Source of the DNA: DAOTYX01 sp034434635
GTDB lineage: Bacteria; Chloroflexota; Anaerolineae; B4-G1; DUEL01
Length of the DNA stretch: 39,161 bases
Reading direction: 5' to 3'
Assembly (NCBI GenBank): GCA_034434635.1
Contig: DAOTYX010000032.1
Span: 1-39,161, forward strand
Shown piece after piece: positions 16,829-24,660 of this stretch; position 1 is the stretch's first letter, and the number at the start of each line of letters is the position of its first letter. Position numbers and translations under genes: made by a program. The notes beneath the pieces are model-generated. The model was not told where the DNA came from. It saw nothing but the letters and a program-made list of their open reading frames with translations, and ran no database searches.

Positions 16829-18223
16829 ATGATGTTTGACCATGAGACGTACCTTTCACCGTTGACCTGGCGCTACGGTTCCGCCGAGATGCGCCGCATC
16901 TGGAGCGAGGCGCACCGTCGCCGCCTGCTGCGCCGCGTCTGGGTGGCATTGGCCCGCGCCCAGTCCGAGGCTGGCCTGGTCACCCCGGAGCAGGTGGCCG
17001 ACCTGGAGGTGCATCAGGACGAAGTGGACATCCCCCGCGCCGAACGACTGGAGGCGGAACTCCGCCACGACCTGATGGCGGAACTGCGCGTCTTCGCCGA
17101 ACAGTGCCCGGTCGGTGGGCCGATCCTGCACCTGGGAGCCACCAGTCAAGACATCCTGGACAACGCCGACGCGCTGCGGCTGCGCGAGGGCCTGGCGCTG
17201 CTCCGTCAGCGCCTGTCCGACCTGCTGGATAGGCTGGCCGAACGCATCGAGGAGACCGCGGACTGGGTCTGCATGGGCTACACCCACCTGCAGCCTGCCG
17301 AGCCGACGACCGTGGGCTACCGCCTGGCGCAGTTCGCTCAGGACTTGCTGGCGGACTGGGAGGCCATCAGCCGGTTGGCGGAGGGAGTGCGCGGCAAGGG
17401 CTTCAAGGGGGCCGTGGGCACCTCGGCTTCCTACGCTCACCTGCTGGCCGGGAGCGGCTGGACCCCCGCCCACCTGGAGCGGCGGGCGATGGAGATGCTG
17501 GGGCTGCAGGCCTATCCGGTCGCCACACAGGTCGCCCCGCGGCGGCAGGACTGGGAGGTGCTGGTGGCGCTGGCCGGCCTGGCGCAGAGCCTCCACCGCT
17601 TCGCCTTCGACCTGCGCCTGCTGCAATCCCCGGCCATCGGCGAGTGGAGCGAGCCATTTGCCGCGACGCAGGTCGGTTCCAGCGCGATGCCCTTCAAGCG
17701 CAACCCCGTCAACGCCGAGAACCTCTGCTCGCTGGCCCGCCTCCTGGCCGCGCTGCCGGGCGTGGCCTGGGAGAACGCGGCGAGTTCGCTCCTGGAGCGC
17801 ACCCTCGACGATTCGGCCAACCGACGCCTGATCCTGCCCGAATCGTTCTTGATCGCTGACGAGATGCTTCTCCGTGCCACCCGGCTGGTGCGTGGTCTCC
17901 AGTTCGACCGCGCAGCGATGGCGCGCAACCTGGCCGCCTATGCCCCCTTCGCCGCCACCGAGCCGCTGCTGATGGCGCTGGTGAGGGCCGGGGCCGACCG
18001 TCAGGAGATGCACGAGGTGATCCGTCAGCACAGCATGGTCGCCTGGGAGGCGGTGCGGGAGGGGCAGCCCAACCCGCTGACCGAGCGGCTGTCCAGCGAC
18101 CCGCGCCTGACGACCTACCTGCCTGCCGAGCGCATCCGGGCACAGATGGACATCGTCGGCTATGTTGGGGATGCGCCGCAGCGGGCGCGGCTGCTGGTCG
18201 AGCAGATCCGCTGCCGTCGGTAG
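16829..18223 (+). CDS. purB: Adenylosuccinate lyase
   Basis: A 464-residue member of the fumarase/aspartase superfamily. Signatures are GATSQDILDN (about 103-112), GYTHLQPAEPTT with catalytic-type H153, and the mobile loop GSSAMPFKRNPVNAE (283-297) containing the catalytic serine. It splits adenylosuccinate to AMP and SAICAR to AICAR, so it acts twice in purine synthesis. Two adjacent ATGs at 16829 and 16832 follow GGAGAGGAAGAGG. No other purine gene is nearby. The C-terminus lacks any fused domain. A related 3-carboxymuconate cycloisomerase is less likely given the signature. Confidence 0.93.
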   Translation: MMFDHETYLSPLTWRYGSAEMRRIWSEAHRRRLLRRVWVALARAQSEAGLVTPEQVADLEVHQDEVDIPRAERLEAELRHDLMAELRVFAEQCPVGGPILHLGATSQDILDNADALRLREGLALLRQRLSDLLDRLAERIEETADWVCMGYTHLQPAEPTTVGYRLAQFAQDLLADWEAISRLAEGVRGKGFKGAVGTSASYAHLLAGSGWTPAHLERRAMEMLGLQAYPVATQVAPRRQDWEVLVALAGLAQSLHRFAFDLRLLQSPAIGEWSEPFAATQVGSSAMPFKRNPVNAENLCSLARLLAALPGVAWENAASSLLERTLDDSANRRLILPESFLIADEMLLRATRLVRGLQFDRAAMARNLAAYAPFAATEPLLMALVRAGADRQEMHEVIRQHSMVAWEAVREGQPNPLTERLSSDPRLTTYLPAERIRAQMDIVGYVGDAPQRARLLVEQIRCRR

Positions 18224-18288
18224 TCGGTAGGGGCGAGGAAGGGTTCAGTGACTGTTTTCGCGCCGCACAGGGGACTGGAGATGTGCAG

Positions 18289-18936
18289 ATGCCCGTGGTC
18301 CGTAGCCTGAGAACTGTGGTTCGTCCCGCTAATCTCGATGACGCCCTACCCGTGGGCCGGCTCTGGGCGCTGGCGTTCGCCGACAAATTCGGTCCAGCAT
18401 TTGGTGACGTGCCGGAGCACAACGCCGCGCTGCTGGCTGACCTGCACCGTTTGGGCGAAGGCCGCATGCTACGCGCCACGCTGGTGGCGGAGGCGGAAGG
18501 GGAGGTGATCGGTTTCCTGCTCGCCCACCCAGGCCACGAGGGGTTCGCCGACTTTCCACTGATGGAGGGGGTGCGCACGATGGTTCGTCACCTGGGATTG
18601 CTGGGATTCCTTCGGGCTGTGCTCGTGTTAGGGTCAATGGGCGGCGGTGACCGCCACGCGCGTGACGAGATAGTGGTGGAGATGGTGGGAGTGGACCCCC
18701 GCTATCAGGGGTGCGGGGTGGGCCAGGCGCTGATGAGGGCGGCCATTGACCGTGCGCGTCAGGTCGGCGCGCGGCTGGTCACCCTGGGTGTGGTCTGGGG
18801 CAACGAGCGCGCCCGGCGGCTGTATGAGCGGCTGGGTTTCACCGCAGTGCGCGACTTTCACACTCCGCTGGCCCGCTGGGCGGTCGGCTATCGCGGCTGG
18901 ACGCTGATGGCCTTGCCGCTCGATCTCCGGGAGTGA
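18289..18936 (+). CDS. GNAT family N-acetyltransferase
   Basis: A 215-residue acetyltransferase-fold protein. The acetyl-CoA binding region is VVEMVGVDPRYQGCGVGQAL (about 126-145), a V-x-x-x-Q-x-x-G-x-G pyrophosphate-binding motif, followed by ERLGFTAV, typical of motif B. GRMLRATLVAEAEGEVIGFLLA forms the central strands. The start ATG at 18289 has GGAG 8 nt upstream (GTG at 18283 is the alternative). The acceptor is unknown. It lies about 65 bp after purB and 13 bp before the lipoprotein gene, so co-transcription with the latter is likely. Confidence 0.88.
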   Translation: MPVVRSLRTVVRPANLDDALPVGRLWALAFADKFGPAFGDVPEHNAALLADLHRLGEGRMLRATLVAEAEGEVIGFLLAHPGHEGFADFPLMEGVRTMVRHLGLLGFLRAVLVLGSMGGGDRHARDEIVVEMVGVDPRYQGCGVGQALMRAAIDRARQVGARLVTLGVVWGNERARRLYERLGFTAVRDFHTPLARWAVGYRGWTLMALPLDLRE

Positions 18937-18949
18937 AGGGAGGGTGCTG

Positions 18950-20569
18950 ATGTCCCGCTGGACGTGTCTGGTGGTGATCCTTCTCATCCTGTTCGGTACG
19001 GGGGGCTGCCGGCCGGCCAGGACGACGCCCTCTCCGGTCACTCCGACCGCTACCGGAGCCTCTCATCCTGTGCCGACCACGACGGCGGCGCGCCCGTCTC
19101 CGCCTCCAACGACGCGCTCCAGCCCAACGGCCGCCCTGCACCAGGGGCCGACCGCTACCCGTACTGCCCCCCCGGTCTCGACCCGGTTGCTCACGGTTGC
19201 GGTTGTCTCCACCCCTGGGCGCTCACCCACGCCGACCGCTTCCCCTCGGCCGCCCGACACCCCGACACCCACGCCGACTGTGCCCCCTCCGCCGCTCGAT
19301 ACGCCGACACCCACTCCGGCCCCGGTGGCGGTCTGGGAGGGCACGGTGATACTGACCGCCTATGGGTGGGAGCAGGCTCTCGTTCCCACCACGCCTGACG
19401 ACCCGATTTATCCCCATCCCCGGCTCAACTTCGACGCCGTCGCCGGCCCTGCCCCACGCACCTTCCGCGCCATCTTCCTGCAGAACGACCTGGTCCAACT
19501 GGTGCTCCTGCCCGACCTGGGAGGGCGCATCCTGCGCTGGACCGACCGCACCACCGGCCGGCAGATTCTCTACGCCAACCCGGTGCTCAAGCCGACCGGC
19601 TGGGGGTATCGAGGTTGGTGGCTGGCGACGGGGGGCATGGAATGGGCCTTCCCCACCGAGGAGCACGGCCTGGTGGAGTACCGCTCATGGGATTACCGGC
19701 TGCTCTCCAACGGGGTGCATCTCTCCACGACCGATGAGCACACCGGCCTGAGGGTCGAGGTGGCGGTGCAGCTGGAGCCGGGCAGCAGTCGAGTGCTCAT
19801 CTCCCCGCGGGTCACCAATCCCACCGATCAGGCGCAGCCGTTCCAGTTCTGGACCAACGCCATGCTGACCCTTTCGGACTACAACGCCCCTTCGCCCAAC
19901 CTGACTTTCGTCATGCCGGCGACGGAGGCCATCGTGCACTCTACAGGCGACCCTGCCCTCCCTGGCCCGGGCGGCGTGCTCTCCTGGCCGCTGTACGCCG
20001 GGCGGGACTTCAGCCGGTACACCGAGTGGCGCTCCTATCTGGGGCTTTTCGCCCCCCAGGCGGCAGAGGCGGGCTTCGCTGGCGCTTATGACCTGGGCAG
20101 CGACCAGGGGATCGTCCGTGTGGCTCCCACCTGGGTGCGCGGGGTCAAGCTCTTCTGCCTGGGTGACCTGGATGCCGGGCTGTGGACCGACGACGGCAGC
20201 CGGTACTTCGAACTGTGGGGCGGGCTGACCACGACCTTCTGGGAGTATGCCACGCTGGAACCGGGGTATAGTGCGGGCTGGAGCGAGCAATGGTATGCGC
20301 TGAGCGGGACGGGTGGTTTTACCTTCGCCAACGGCGAGGGCGCGGTGCGCCTGACGCCGGTCGGCGGTGGGGTAGAGGTGACTGTGGAGACCGTGCGCCA
20401 GCGTCCGGTGACGGTGGTGCTGCGTCAGGGAGGCAGTGAAGTGACGCACTGGGCGGCGGAGGTGGGGCCGGGACACCCCTTCCGCGCTCTCTGGGGGCCG
20501 GGCGACGGGCCGTGGGGCCTGCGGGTACTGGACGGGACGGGGGCAGTGCTCATCCAGTACGGACTTTAG
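18950..20569 (+). CDS. Secreted lipoprotein with Pro/Thr-rich linker and DUF5107-like domain
   Basis: About 539 residues. A short signal peptide ends at a lipobox-like FGTGGC with the lipidated cysteine at about residue 20. Residues about 21-126 are a low-complexity Pro/Thr/Ser linker (TPTPTPTVPPPP and similar). The rest is a beta-rich domain resembling the aldose-1-epimerase-like fold of DUF5107: VQLVLLPDLGGRILRWTDR, GGMEWAFPTEEHG, and VAVQLEPGSSRVLISPRVTNPT. Such domains are thought to bind carbohydrate, but no activity is established. The start ATG at 18950 is preceded by AAGGGAGGG. It is anchored outside the membrane on inference from the lipobox. Confidence 0.82.
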   Translation: MSRWTCLVVILLILFGTGGCRPARTTPSPVTPTATGASHPVPTTTAARPSPPPTTRSSPTAALHQGPTATRTAPPVSTRLLTVAVVSTPGRSPTPTASPRPPDTPTPTPTVPPPPLDTPTPTPAPVAVWEGTVILTAYGWEQALVPTTPDDPIYPHPRLNFDAVAGPAPRTFRAIFLQNDLVQLVLLPDLGGRILRWTDRTTGRQILYANPVLKPTGWGYRGWWLATGGMEWAFPTEEHGLVEYRSWDYRLLSNGVHLSTTDEHTGLRVEVAVQLEPGSSRVLISPRVTNPTDQAQPFQFWTNAMLTLSDYNAPSPNLTFVMPATEAIVHSTGDPALPGPGGVLSWPLYAGRDFSRYTEWRSYLGLFAPQAAEAGFAGAYDLGSDQGIVRVAPTWVRGVKLFCLGDLDAGLWTDDGSRYFELWGGLTTTFWEYATLEPGYSAGWSEQWYALSGTGGFTFANGEGAVRLTPVGGGVEVTVETVRQRPVTVVLRQGGSEVTHWAAEVGPGHPFRALWGPGDGPWGLRVLDGTGAVLIQYGL

Positions 20570-20627
20570 AGGGCCCAGGCGTGTGACGGGGGGTACGGTC
20601 TCCCGACCGCGCCCCGCGGTGGCCTTT

Positions 20628-20715
20628 CATCCCGTGGCGGCGGCATCCCGTGGCGGCGTTTCATCTCGTGGCGGCGTTTCATCTCGTGGCGGCGGCATCC
20701 CGATGCCGCCGCCTT
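20628..20715. repeat. 16/18-bp tandem repeat ending in a strong hairpin between convergent genes
   Basis: CATCCCGTGGCGGCG-type units start at 20628, 20644, 20662, 20680 and 20696. The end (about 20690-20715) forms a palindrome with arms GGCGGCGGCAT and ATGCCGCCGCC around CCCG, the same GGCGGCAT core as in the array at 1-219. It lies between the lipoprotein (+) and CPBP (-) stop codons, so it could terminate transcription from both sides, though no T-run follows. Confidence 0.8.
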
Positions 20716-20720
20716 TGCTG

Positions 20721-21509
20721 CTACCTCGAGAACCTGCGCGGCCCATACACCAGAACGATGAGGATGGCGAAAACGGCCGTGACACCCACGACAAAGATGT
20801 AAGAGGACAAAAACACACCCCCCTCGAGCAGCACATACGCCATCGTGTTCGACATGGCGTGGAAGATGCTCACGAACAGCAGGCTGCGCCGCGTGTTGTT
20901 GTACAGCCACGTATAGATGACCGTCAGAGCGATGCTGAAGAGGATCTCCCCGTACCAGGGCAGGCCGGACATGGGAGAAGTGGGGTTGAGAAGCAGCGGC
21001 AGATGCCACAGGCTCCACAGCAGGCCCATGATGACGGCGATGCTCAGATCCCCGTACTTCTCCTGAAAGCGGGGTAGTGCGAAGCCACGCCAGCCGATCT
21101 CCTCCCACACGTTGGACAGCAGCATCGTGACGAAGATCGGCACCAGAGCAGGCCACACACCAGGGGGAATCGAGGGAACCCCCTGCCCCAACAAGGCTCC
21201 GACACCCAGCGCAATGGCCGCCACGACGAACCAGAACAGGAAGACGAAGAGGTACCACGGCCAGCGGACGCGCCATCTGAGGAGGGGAGCAAACAACTCG
21301 CGTGGGCCGTCCCTGCCCTTCAACACCCCGATGACGATAAGTGCCGCCAGGGTCGGACCTGCGCCGCCCAGAAGGCCAAGCAACGGGTGGTCGAACGGGA
21401 AGAGTCCACGGCTGTGCAGGGCCTGCGGAATCCAGCCCAGCCAGGTGATGACAAAAGCCAACACGTAAAAGACGACGATCGGATGTCTCCTGACAAGACG
21501 GGCAGGCAT
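20721..21509 (-). CDS. CPBP family intramembrane glutamic endopeptidase
   Basis: A 262-residue protein with about eight hydrophobic segments. The CPBP (Abi) family motifs are present: EEIGWRGFALPRF (motif 1, EExxxR), LLWSLWHLP (motif 2, FxxxH type) and IFHAMSNT (motif 3, HxxxN/B type). Members include Rce1-like CAAX proteases and bacteriocin self-immunity proteins. The ATG at 21509 has a purine-rich GGGAGGAGACC upstream. It follows the ABC-importer operon on the same strand after a 170-bp gap rich in dispersed repeat, so co-transcription is uncertain. The substrate is unknown. Confidence 0.88.
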   Translation of the reverse strand: MPARLVRRHPIVVFYVLAFVITWLGWIPQALHSRGLFPFDHPLLGLLGGAGPTLAALIVIGVLKGRDGPRELFAPLLRWRVRWPWYLFVFLFWFVVAAIALGVGALLGQGVPSIPPGVWPALVPIFVTMLLSNVWEEIGWRGFALPRFQEKYGDLSIAVIMGLLWSLWHLPLLLNPTSPMSGLPWYGEILFSIALTVIYTWLYNNTRRSLLFVSIFHAMSNTMAYVLLEGGVFLSSYIFVVGVTAVFAILIVLVYGPRRFSR

Positions 21510-21589
21510 GTGTCCTGAGGTCTCCTCCCTTCCTGGTGATCTCCTCGTCCGGCGTTGGCCACAGCAGTGGCCGGTCTCGGACCGAAAAG

Positions 21590-21652
21590 AACGCAGAGAC
21601 TTGTCCTTCGGTCTTGCTCAGGGCAGGTCTCTGTGGTCTTTGCGGTGAATTT
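21590..21652. repeat. Dispersed repeat with CCGCAAAGACCACAGAG-type sequence
   Basis: Read on the minus strand the stretch contains CACCGCAAAGACCACAGAG and, after an insert, GTCTCTGCGTTC. A related sequence occurs at 23710-23736. CAGAGAC at 21594-21600 can pair with GTCTCTG at 21627-21633. Nothing else is seen in the 170-bp gap 21510-21679. Confidence 0.55.
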
Positions 21653-21679
21653 CAGGGAGTATGGGCCAGGCGACTGTTC

Positions 21680-22663
21680 TCAGAGCGGGAGGCAGGCTAC
21701 GCGGTGGCCTGGCTCGACCTCCCTCAATGTTGGCTCGATCTGAGAGCACTCCGCTCTCGCTGCCGGACAGCGCGGATGGAAGCGGCAGCCTGGCGGTGGG
21801 TTGAGCGGGCTGGGAATCTCCCCCTTGGGCATCGGATGCCGCCGGCGGGCCTTGGGATCGGGCACGGGTACGGCGGCCAGCAATGCCTGGGTGTACGGGT
21901 GCTGCGGGTTGCCGTAGACCTGCTGTAGCGTCCCCACCTCCACGATTTTGCCCAGGTACATCACCGCGATACGGTTACAGATGTACTTTGCCGTCGCCAG
22001 GTCGTGGGTGATGAAGAGGTAGGTGAGATTGAAATCCTCTTTCAACCGTAGCATCAGTTCGAGGAGCAACGCCCGCACGGAGACATCGGCCATGGCGATA
22101 GGCTCGTCGGCGACGACCAGTTTGGGATGGAGCACCAGGGCGCGGGCGATGACCGCGCGCTGTCGCTGGCCGCCGCTCAGCTGATGCGGGAACTTCTCGT
22201 AGAGGGCAGAGGCAGGGGTCAGGCCGACCCGCTCCATCATCTCCATGACTGCCTGGCGCTTGGCTTCCCCTCGGGCGATGCCGAAGATCTCCAGACTGTG
22301 GCCGATAGCGTCGCCGATGGTCATGCGCGGGTTGAGCGAGGCGTGGGGGTCCTGGAAGATGACCTGCATGTGGCGGCGCATTTGGCGCATCTCCTCCTCC
22401 CCCAGCGCCGCCAGGTCGGTGCCCTGAAAGAGGATATGTCCGGCGGTGGGGTCCACCAGCCGCACCACGAGGCGACCGGTGGTCGTCTTGCCGCTGCCGC
22501 TCTCACCGGCCAGGCCGAAGACCTCGCCACTTCGAATCTCGAAGTCCACCCCGTCCACAGCGTGGACGAACTGCCGCTGGCGGGTGACCAGCCGTTCGAC
22601 GAAACTGCGCTGGACAGGGAACCACTTCCGTAAGCCCTGCACTTCCACCAGATTGCCGTTCAT
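21680..22663 (-). CDS. Oligopeptide/dipeptide-type ABC importer ATPase, OppF/DppF-like
   Basis: About 327 residues from the chosen start. Walker A is GESGSGKT (53-60), the ABC signature LSGGQRQR (162-169) and Walker B LVVADEP (182-188), followed by a D-loop with AMADVS rather than the more common SALDVS. The C-terminal GCRFHPRCP with Cys-rich tail is the oligopeptide_HPY domain of Opp/Dpp ATPases. Start: ATG at 22663 has GAGAAGG upstream; the longer open frame to 22768 runs through a heptamer repeat and is not credible. It would pair with the OppD-like ATPase upstream to energise the DppB/DppC channel. Confidence 0.93.
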   Translation of the reverse strand: MNGNLVEVQGLRKWFPVQRSFVERLVTRQRQFVHAVDGVDFEIRSGEVFGLAGESGSGKTTTGRLVVRLVDPTAGHILFQGTDLAALGEEEMRQMRRHMQVIFQDPHASLNPRMTIGDAIGHSLEIFGIARGEAKRQAVMEMMERVGLTPASALYEKFPHQLSGGQRQRAVIARALVLHPKLVVADEPIAMADVSVRALLLELMLRLKEDFNLTYLFITHDLATAKYICNRIAVMYLGKIVEVGTLQQVYGNPQHPYTQALLAAVPVPDPKARRRHPMPKGEIPSPLNPPPGCRFHPRCPAARAECSQIEPTLREVEPGHRVACLPL

Positions 22664-22680
22664 AGCCTTCTCTACGGTTT

Positions 22681-22726
22681 GGTCATTGGTCATTGCCCAT
22701 TGGTCATTGCCCATTGCCCATTGCCT
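22681..22726. repeat. Heptanucleotide tandem repeat (CATTGGT/CATTGCC)
   Basis: About six 7-bp units. The tract covers the last codons and stop of the OppD-like gene and the 40-bp gap to the OppF-like gene. On the opposite strand it reads CAATGGGCAATGACCAATG, nearly the same as the tract the IS element entered at 34165 and 35708. Confidence 0.85.
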
Positions 22727-23684
22727 CATACAGCCAGCATGCCACCCGGCGCCCGGGCTCGACCTCAACCAGCGCGGGTTCCTCCACTGAACATCGCTCG
22801 AAGGCGTAGGGGCAGCGGGGATGGAAGCGACAGCCCGACGGTGGCTGAAGCAGGTCGGGCGGAGAACCCTGCATGATCTTCAGCGTGTCCCCCACCAGGC
22901 GGATGTTGGGCACAGAGGCCAGGAGGGCCTGGGTGTAGGGATGGAGCGGCCGCTCGAACAGCGGCTCCGCATCGGCCAGTTCCACCATCTTGGCCGCGTA
23001 CATGACGGCCAGCCGGTCAGCCATCTGCGCGACAATGCCGATATTGTGGGTGATGAGCAGGATCGTCAGGCCGAAGTCGCGCTGCAACTCCTTGAGCAGG
23101 TCGAGGAACTGCGCCTCGACGATGACATCCAGGGAGGTGGTCGGCTCGTCGGCGATGATCAGGTCGGCGCGGAGAGCCAGCGCCAGGCCGATCATCACCC
23201 GCTGGCGCATCCCGCCGCTCAACTGATGGGGGTAATCGTCCAGCCGGTCGGCCATGATCCCCAGTCGGTCAATCAGTGCCGCGGCCTGCTCGCGCGCAGC
23301 CTTCCTGCTCATCTCGGGCTTGTGGGTGAGGATGGTCTCGGTGATGTGGTCGCTGATCCGTTGCAGCGGGTTGAGCGAGGTCATCGGGTCCTGGAAGATC
23401 ATCGAGATGCGCGCTCCGCGCAACGTGCGCATCTCCTCCTCGCTCAACGTCACCAGGTCTCGTCCATCGAAGCGAATCTCCCCTTCGGCGATGCGGCCGG
23501 GGTGACGCACCAGGCGCAGCAGCGCCATACCCAAGGTGGACTTGCCGCAGCCCGATTCGCCCACCAGTCCCAGCACCTCGCCGGGGTAAATGTCCAGGCT
23601 TACCCGGTCAACGGCCCGTGTGGGGCCGCGGCGGGTGGAGTAGACCACCGTGAGGTCGCGGATGCTGACCAAAGGTTCGCTCAT
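22704..23684 (-). CDS. Oligopeptide/dipeptide-type ABC importer ATPase, OppD/DppD-like
   Basis: A 326-residue ATPase with Walker A GESGCGKS (42-49), signature LSGGMRQR and Walker B LIIADEPTTSLDV, plus the C-terminal SGCRFHPRCPYAFERC oligopeptide_HPY domain. The order SBP-DppB-DppC-DppD-DppF is the standard one for family-5 importers. The start ATG at 23684 follows GAGGATAG. The last residues (AMGNGQ) and the stop codon are encoded by a heptamer repeat, so the natural C-terminus has been rewritten by repeat sequence. Known substrates of such importers include peptides, oligosaccharides, opines and nickel chelates. Confidence 0.94.
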   Translation of the reverse strand: MSEPLVSIRDLTVVYSTRRGPTRAVDRVSLDIYPGEVLGLVGESGCGKSTLGMALLRLVRHPGRIAEGEIRFDGRDLVTLSEEEMRTLRGARISMIFQDPMTSLNPLQRISDHITETILTHKPEMSRKAAREQAAALIDRLGIMADRLDDYPHQLSGGMRQRVMIGLALALRADLIIADEPTTSLDVIVEAQFLDLLKELQRDFGLTILLITHNIGIVAQMADRLAVMYAAKMVELADAEPLFERPLHPYTQALLASVPNIRLVGDTLKIMQGSPPDLLQPPSGCRFHPRCPYAFERCSVEEPALVEVEPGRRVACWLYEAMGNGQ

Positions 23685-23709
23685 TCTCTATCCTCGATGT
23701 GGTGACGGC

Positions 23710-23736
23710 CTCTGTGTTCTCTGCGCCTCTGCGGTA
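23710..23736. repeat. Dispersed repeat (CCGCAGAGGCGCAGAG type) in operon gap
   Basis: On the minus strand the 78-bp gap between the DppC-like and OppD-like genes reads ACCGCAGAGGCGCAGAG followed by AACACAGAGG, a degenerate repeat of CGCAGAG-like units. A related copy lies at 21590-21652. Confidence 0.6.
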
Positions 23737-23762
23737 AGGATGCTCCCCCCAGAGCGGTGAGT

Positions 23763-24647
23763 TCAGGACTCGCGCAAACGGGGGTTCAGAATCTCGCTGA
23801 GTCCCTCGCCGAAGAGGCTGAAGCCCAGCGCCACCGTCGCAATAGCCAGGCCGGGGAAGGTGACCGGCCACCAACGCCCGCCGACCAGTTCCGCGCGGCC
23901 TCGATAGATGTCGTATCCCCAATCCGGCTTGGAGGGGTCCACCCCCAGGCCGACAAAGGCCAATCCGGCTTCGGTGATGATGGCGTCGGCGATGTTCAGC
24001 GAGAAGACCACCACCACCGAAGGGATGACGTTAGGAAAGATGTAACGCCAGAGCATGACGCTTCTGGGCGCACCCAGGCTGCGTGCCGCCTCGACGTACA
24101 GTTCCTGTTTGATGGAAAGCACCTGTCCGCGCACCAGGCGGAAGAAGATAGGGACATAGACCACGGCGATGGCGATGGAGATATTCATCACCCCTGATCC
24201 CAACAGCGCGGCCAGGGCGATGGCCAGGATCAGGCCAGGGAAGGAGTAGATGCTGTCCATGATGAGCGAGAGCACCTGGTCGAGCCGTCCGCCCAGGAAT
24301 CCAGAGATCAATCCCAGAGGGACGCCGACCAGGAGGGAGAAGGTGGCGGAGATCAGCGCCACCTGCATGACGATCTGCGCGCCGTAGATGATACGGCTGA
24401 AGATGTCGCGCCCCAACTGGTCGGTGCCGAAGAGGTGCTGACGAGAGGGAGGCTGGAAAGGACTGGCCACGCTGGCCTGGGCGTCGTAGGGAGCCAGGTG
24501 GGGGGTGAGGAAGGAGAGCAGCGTCATCACCACCACGAAGGTGACGATCACTGCCCCCGCCGCCGTCATGTACCATTCGGTGCCGTACCACTTGCGGCCC
24601 TGCCACAGCCGGGCCAGCCATCCGCTGCGTGTCTCGTTTATGGTCAT
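23763..24647 (-). CDS. ABC importer permease, DppC-like
   Basis: A 294-residue inner-membrane permease with about six membrane segments. The N-terminal HLFGTDQLGRDIFSR (71-85) is the OppC/DppC signature and YVEAARSLGAP (184-194) is the EAA loop that contacts the ATPase. FVGLGVDPSKPDWG is also typical of the family. It lies 13 bp downstream of the DppB-like gene. The ribosome-binding site is weak, consistent with coupled translation. Confidence 0.94.
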   Translation of the reverse strand: MTINETRSGWLARLWQGRKWYGTEWYMTAAGAVIVTFVVVMTLLSFLTPHLAPYDAQASVASPFQPPSRQHLFGTDQLGRDIFSRIIYGAQIVMQVALISATFSLLVGVPLGLISGFLGGRLDQVLSLIMDSIYSFPGLILAIALAALLGSGVMNISIAIAVVYVPIFFRLVRGQVLSIKQELYVEAARSLGAPRSVMLWRYIFPNVIPSVVVVFSLNIADAIITEAGLAFVGLGVDPSKPDWGYDIYRGRAELVGGRWWPVTFPGLAIATVALGFSLFGEGLSEILNPRLRES

Positions 24648-24660
24648 CTTTCGTTGTCCA

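Noticed and set aside
22664..22768. Longer N-terminus for the OppF-like ATPase
   Set aside because: It translates the CATTGGT heptamer tract and the end of the OppD gene; ATG 22663 has a ribosome-binding site.
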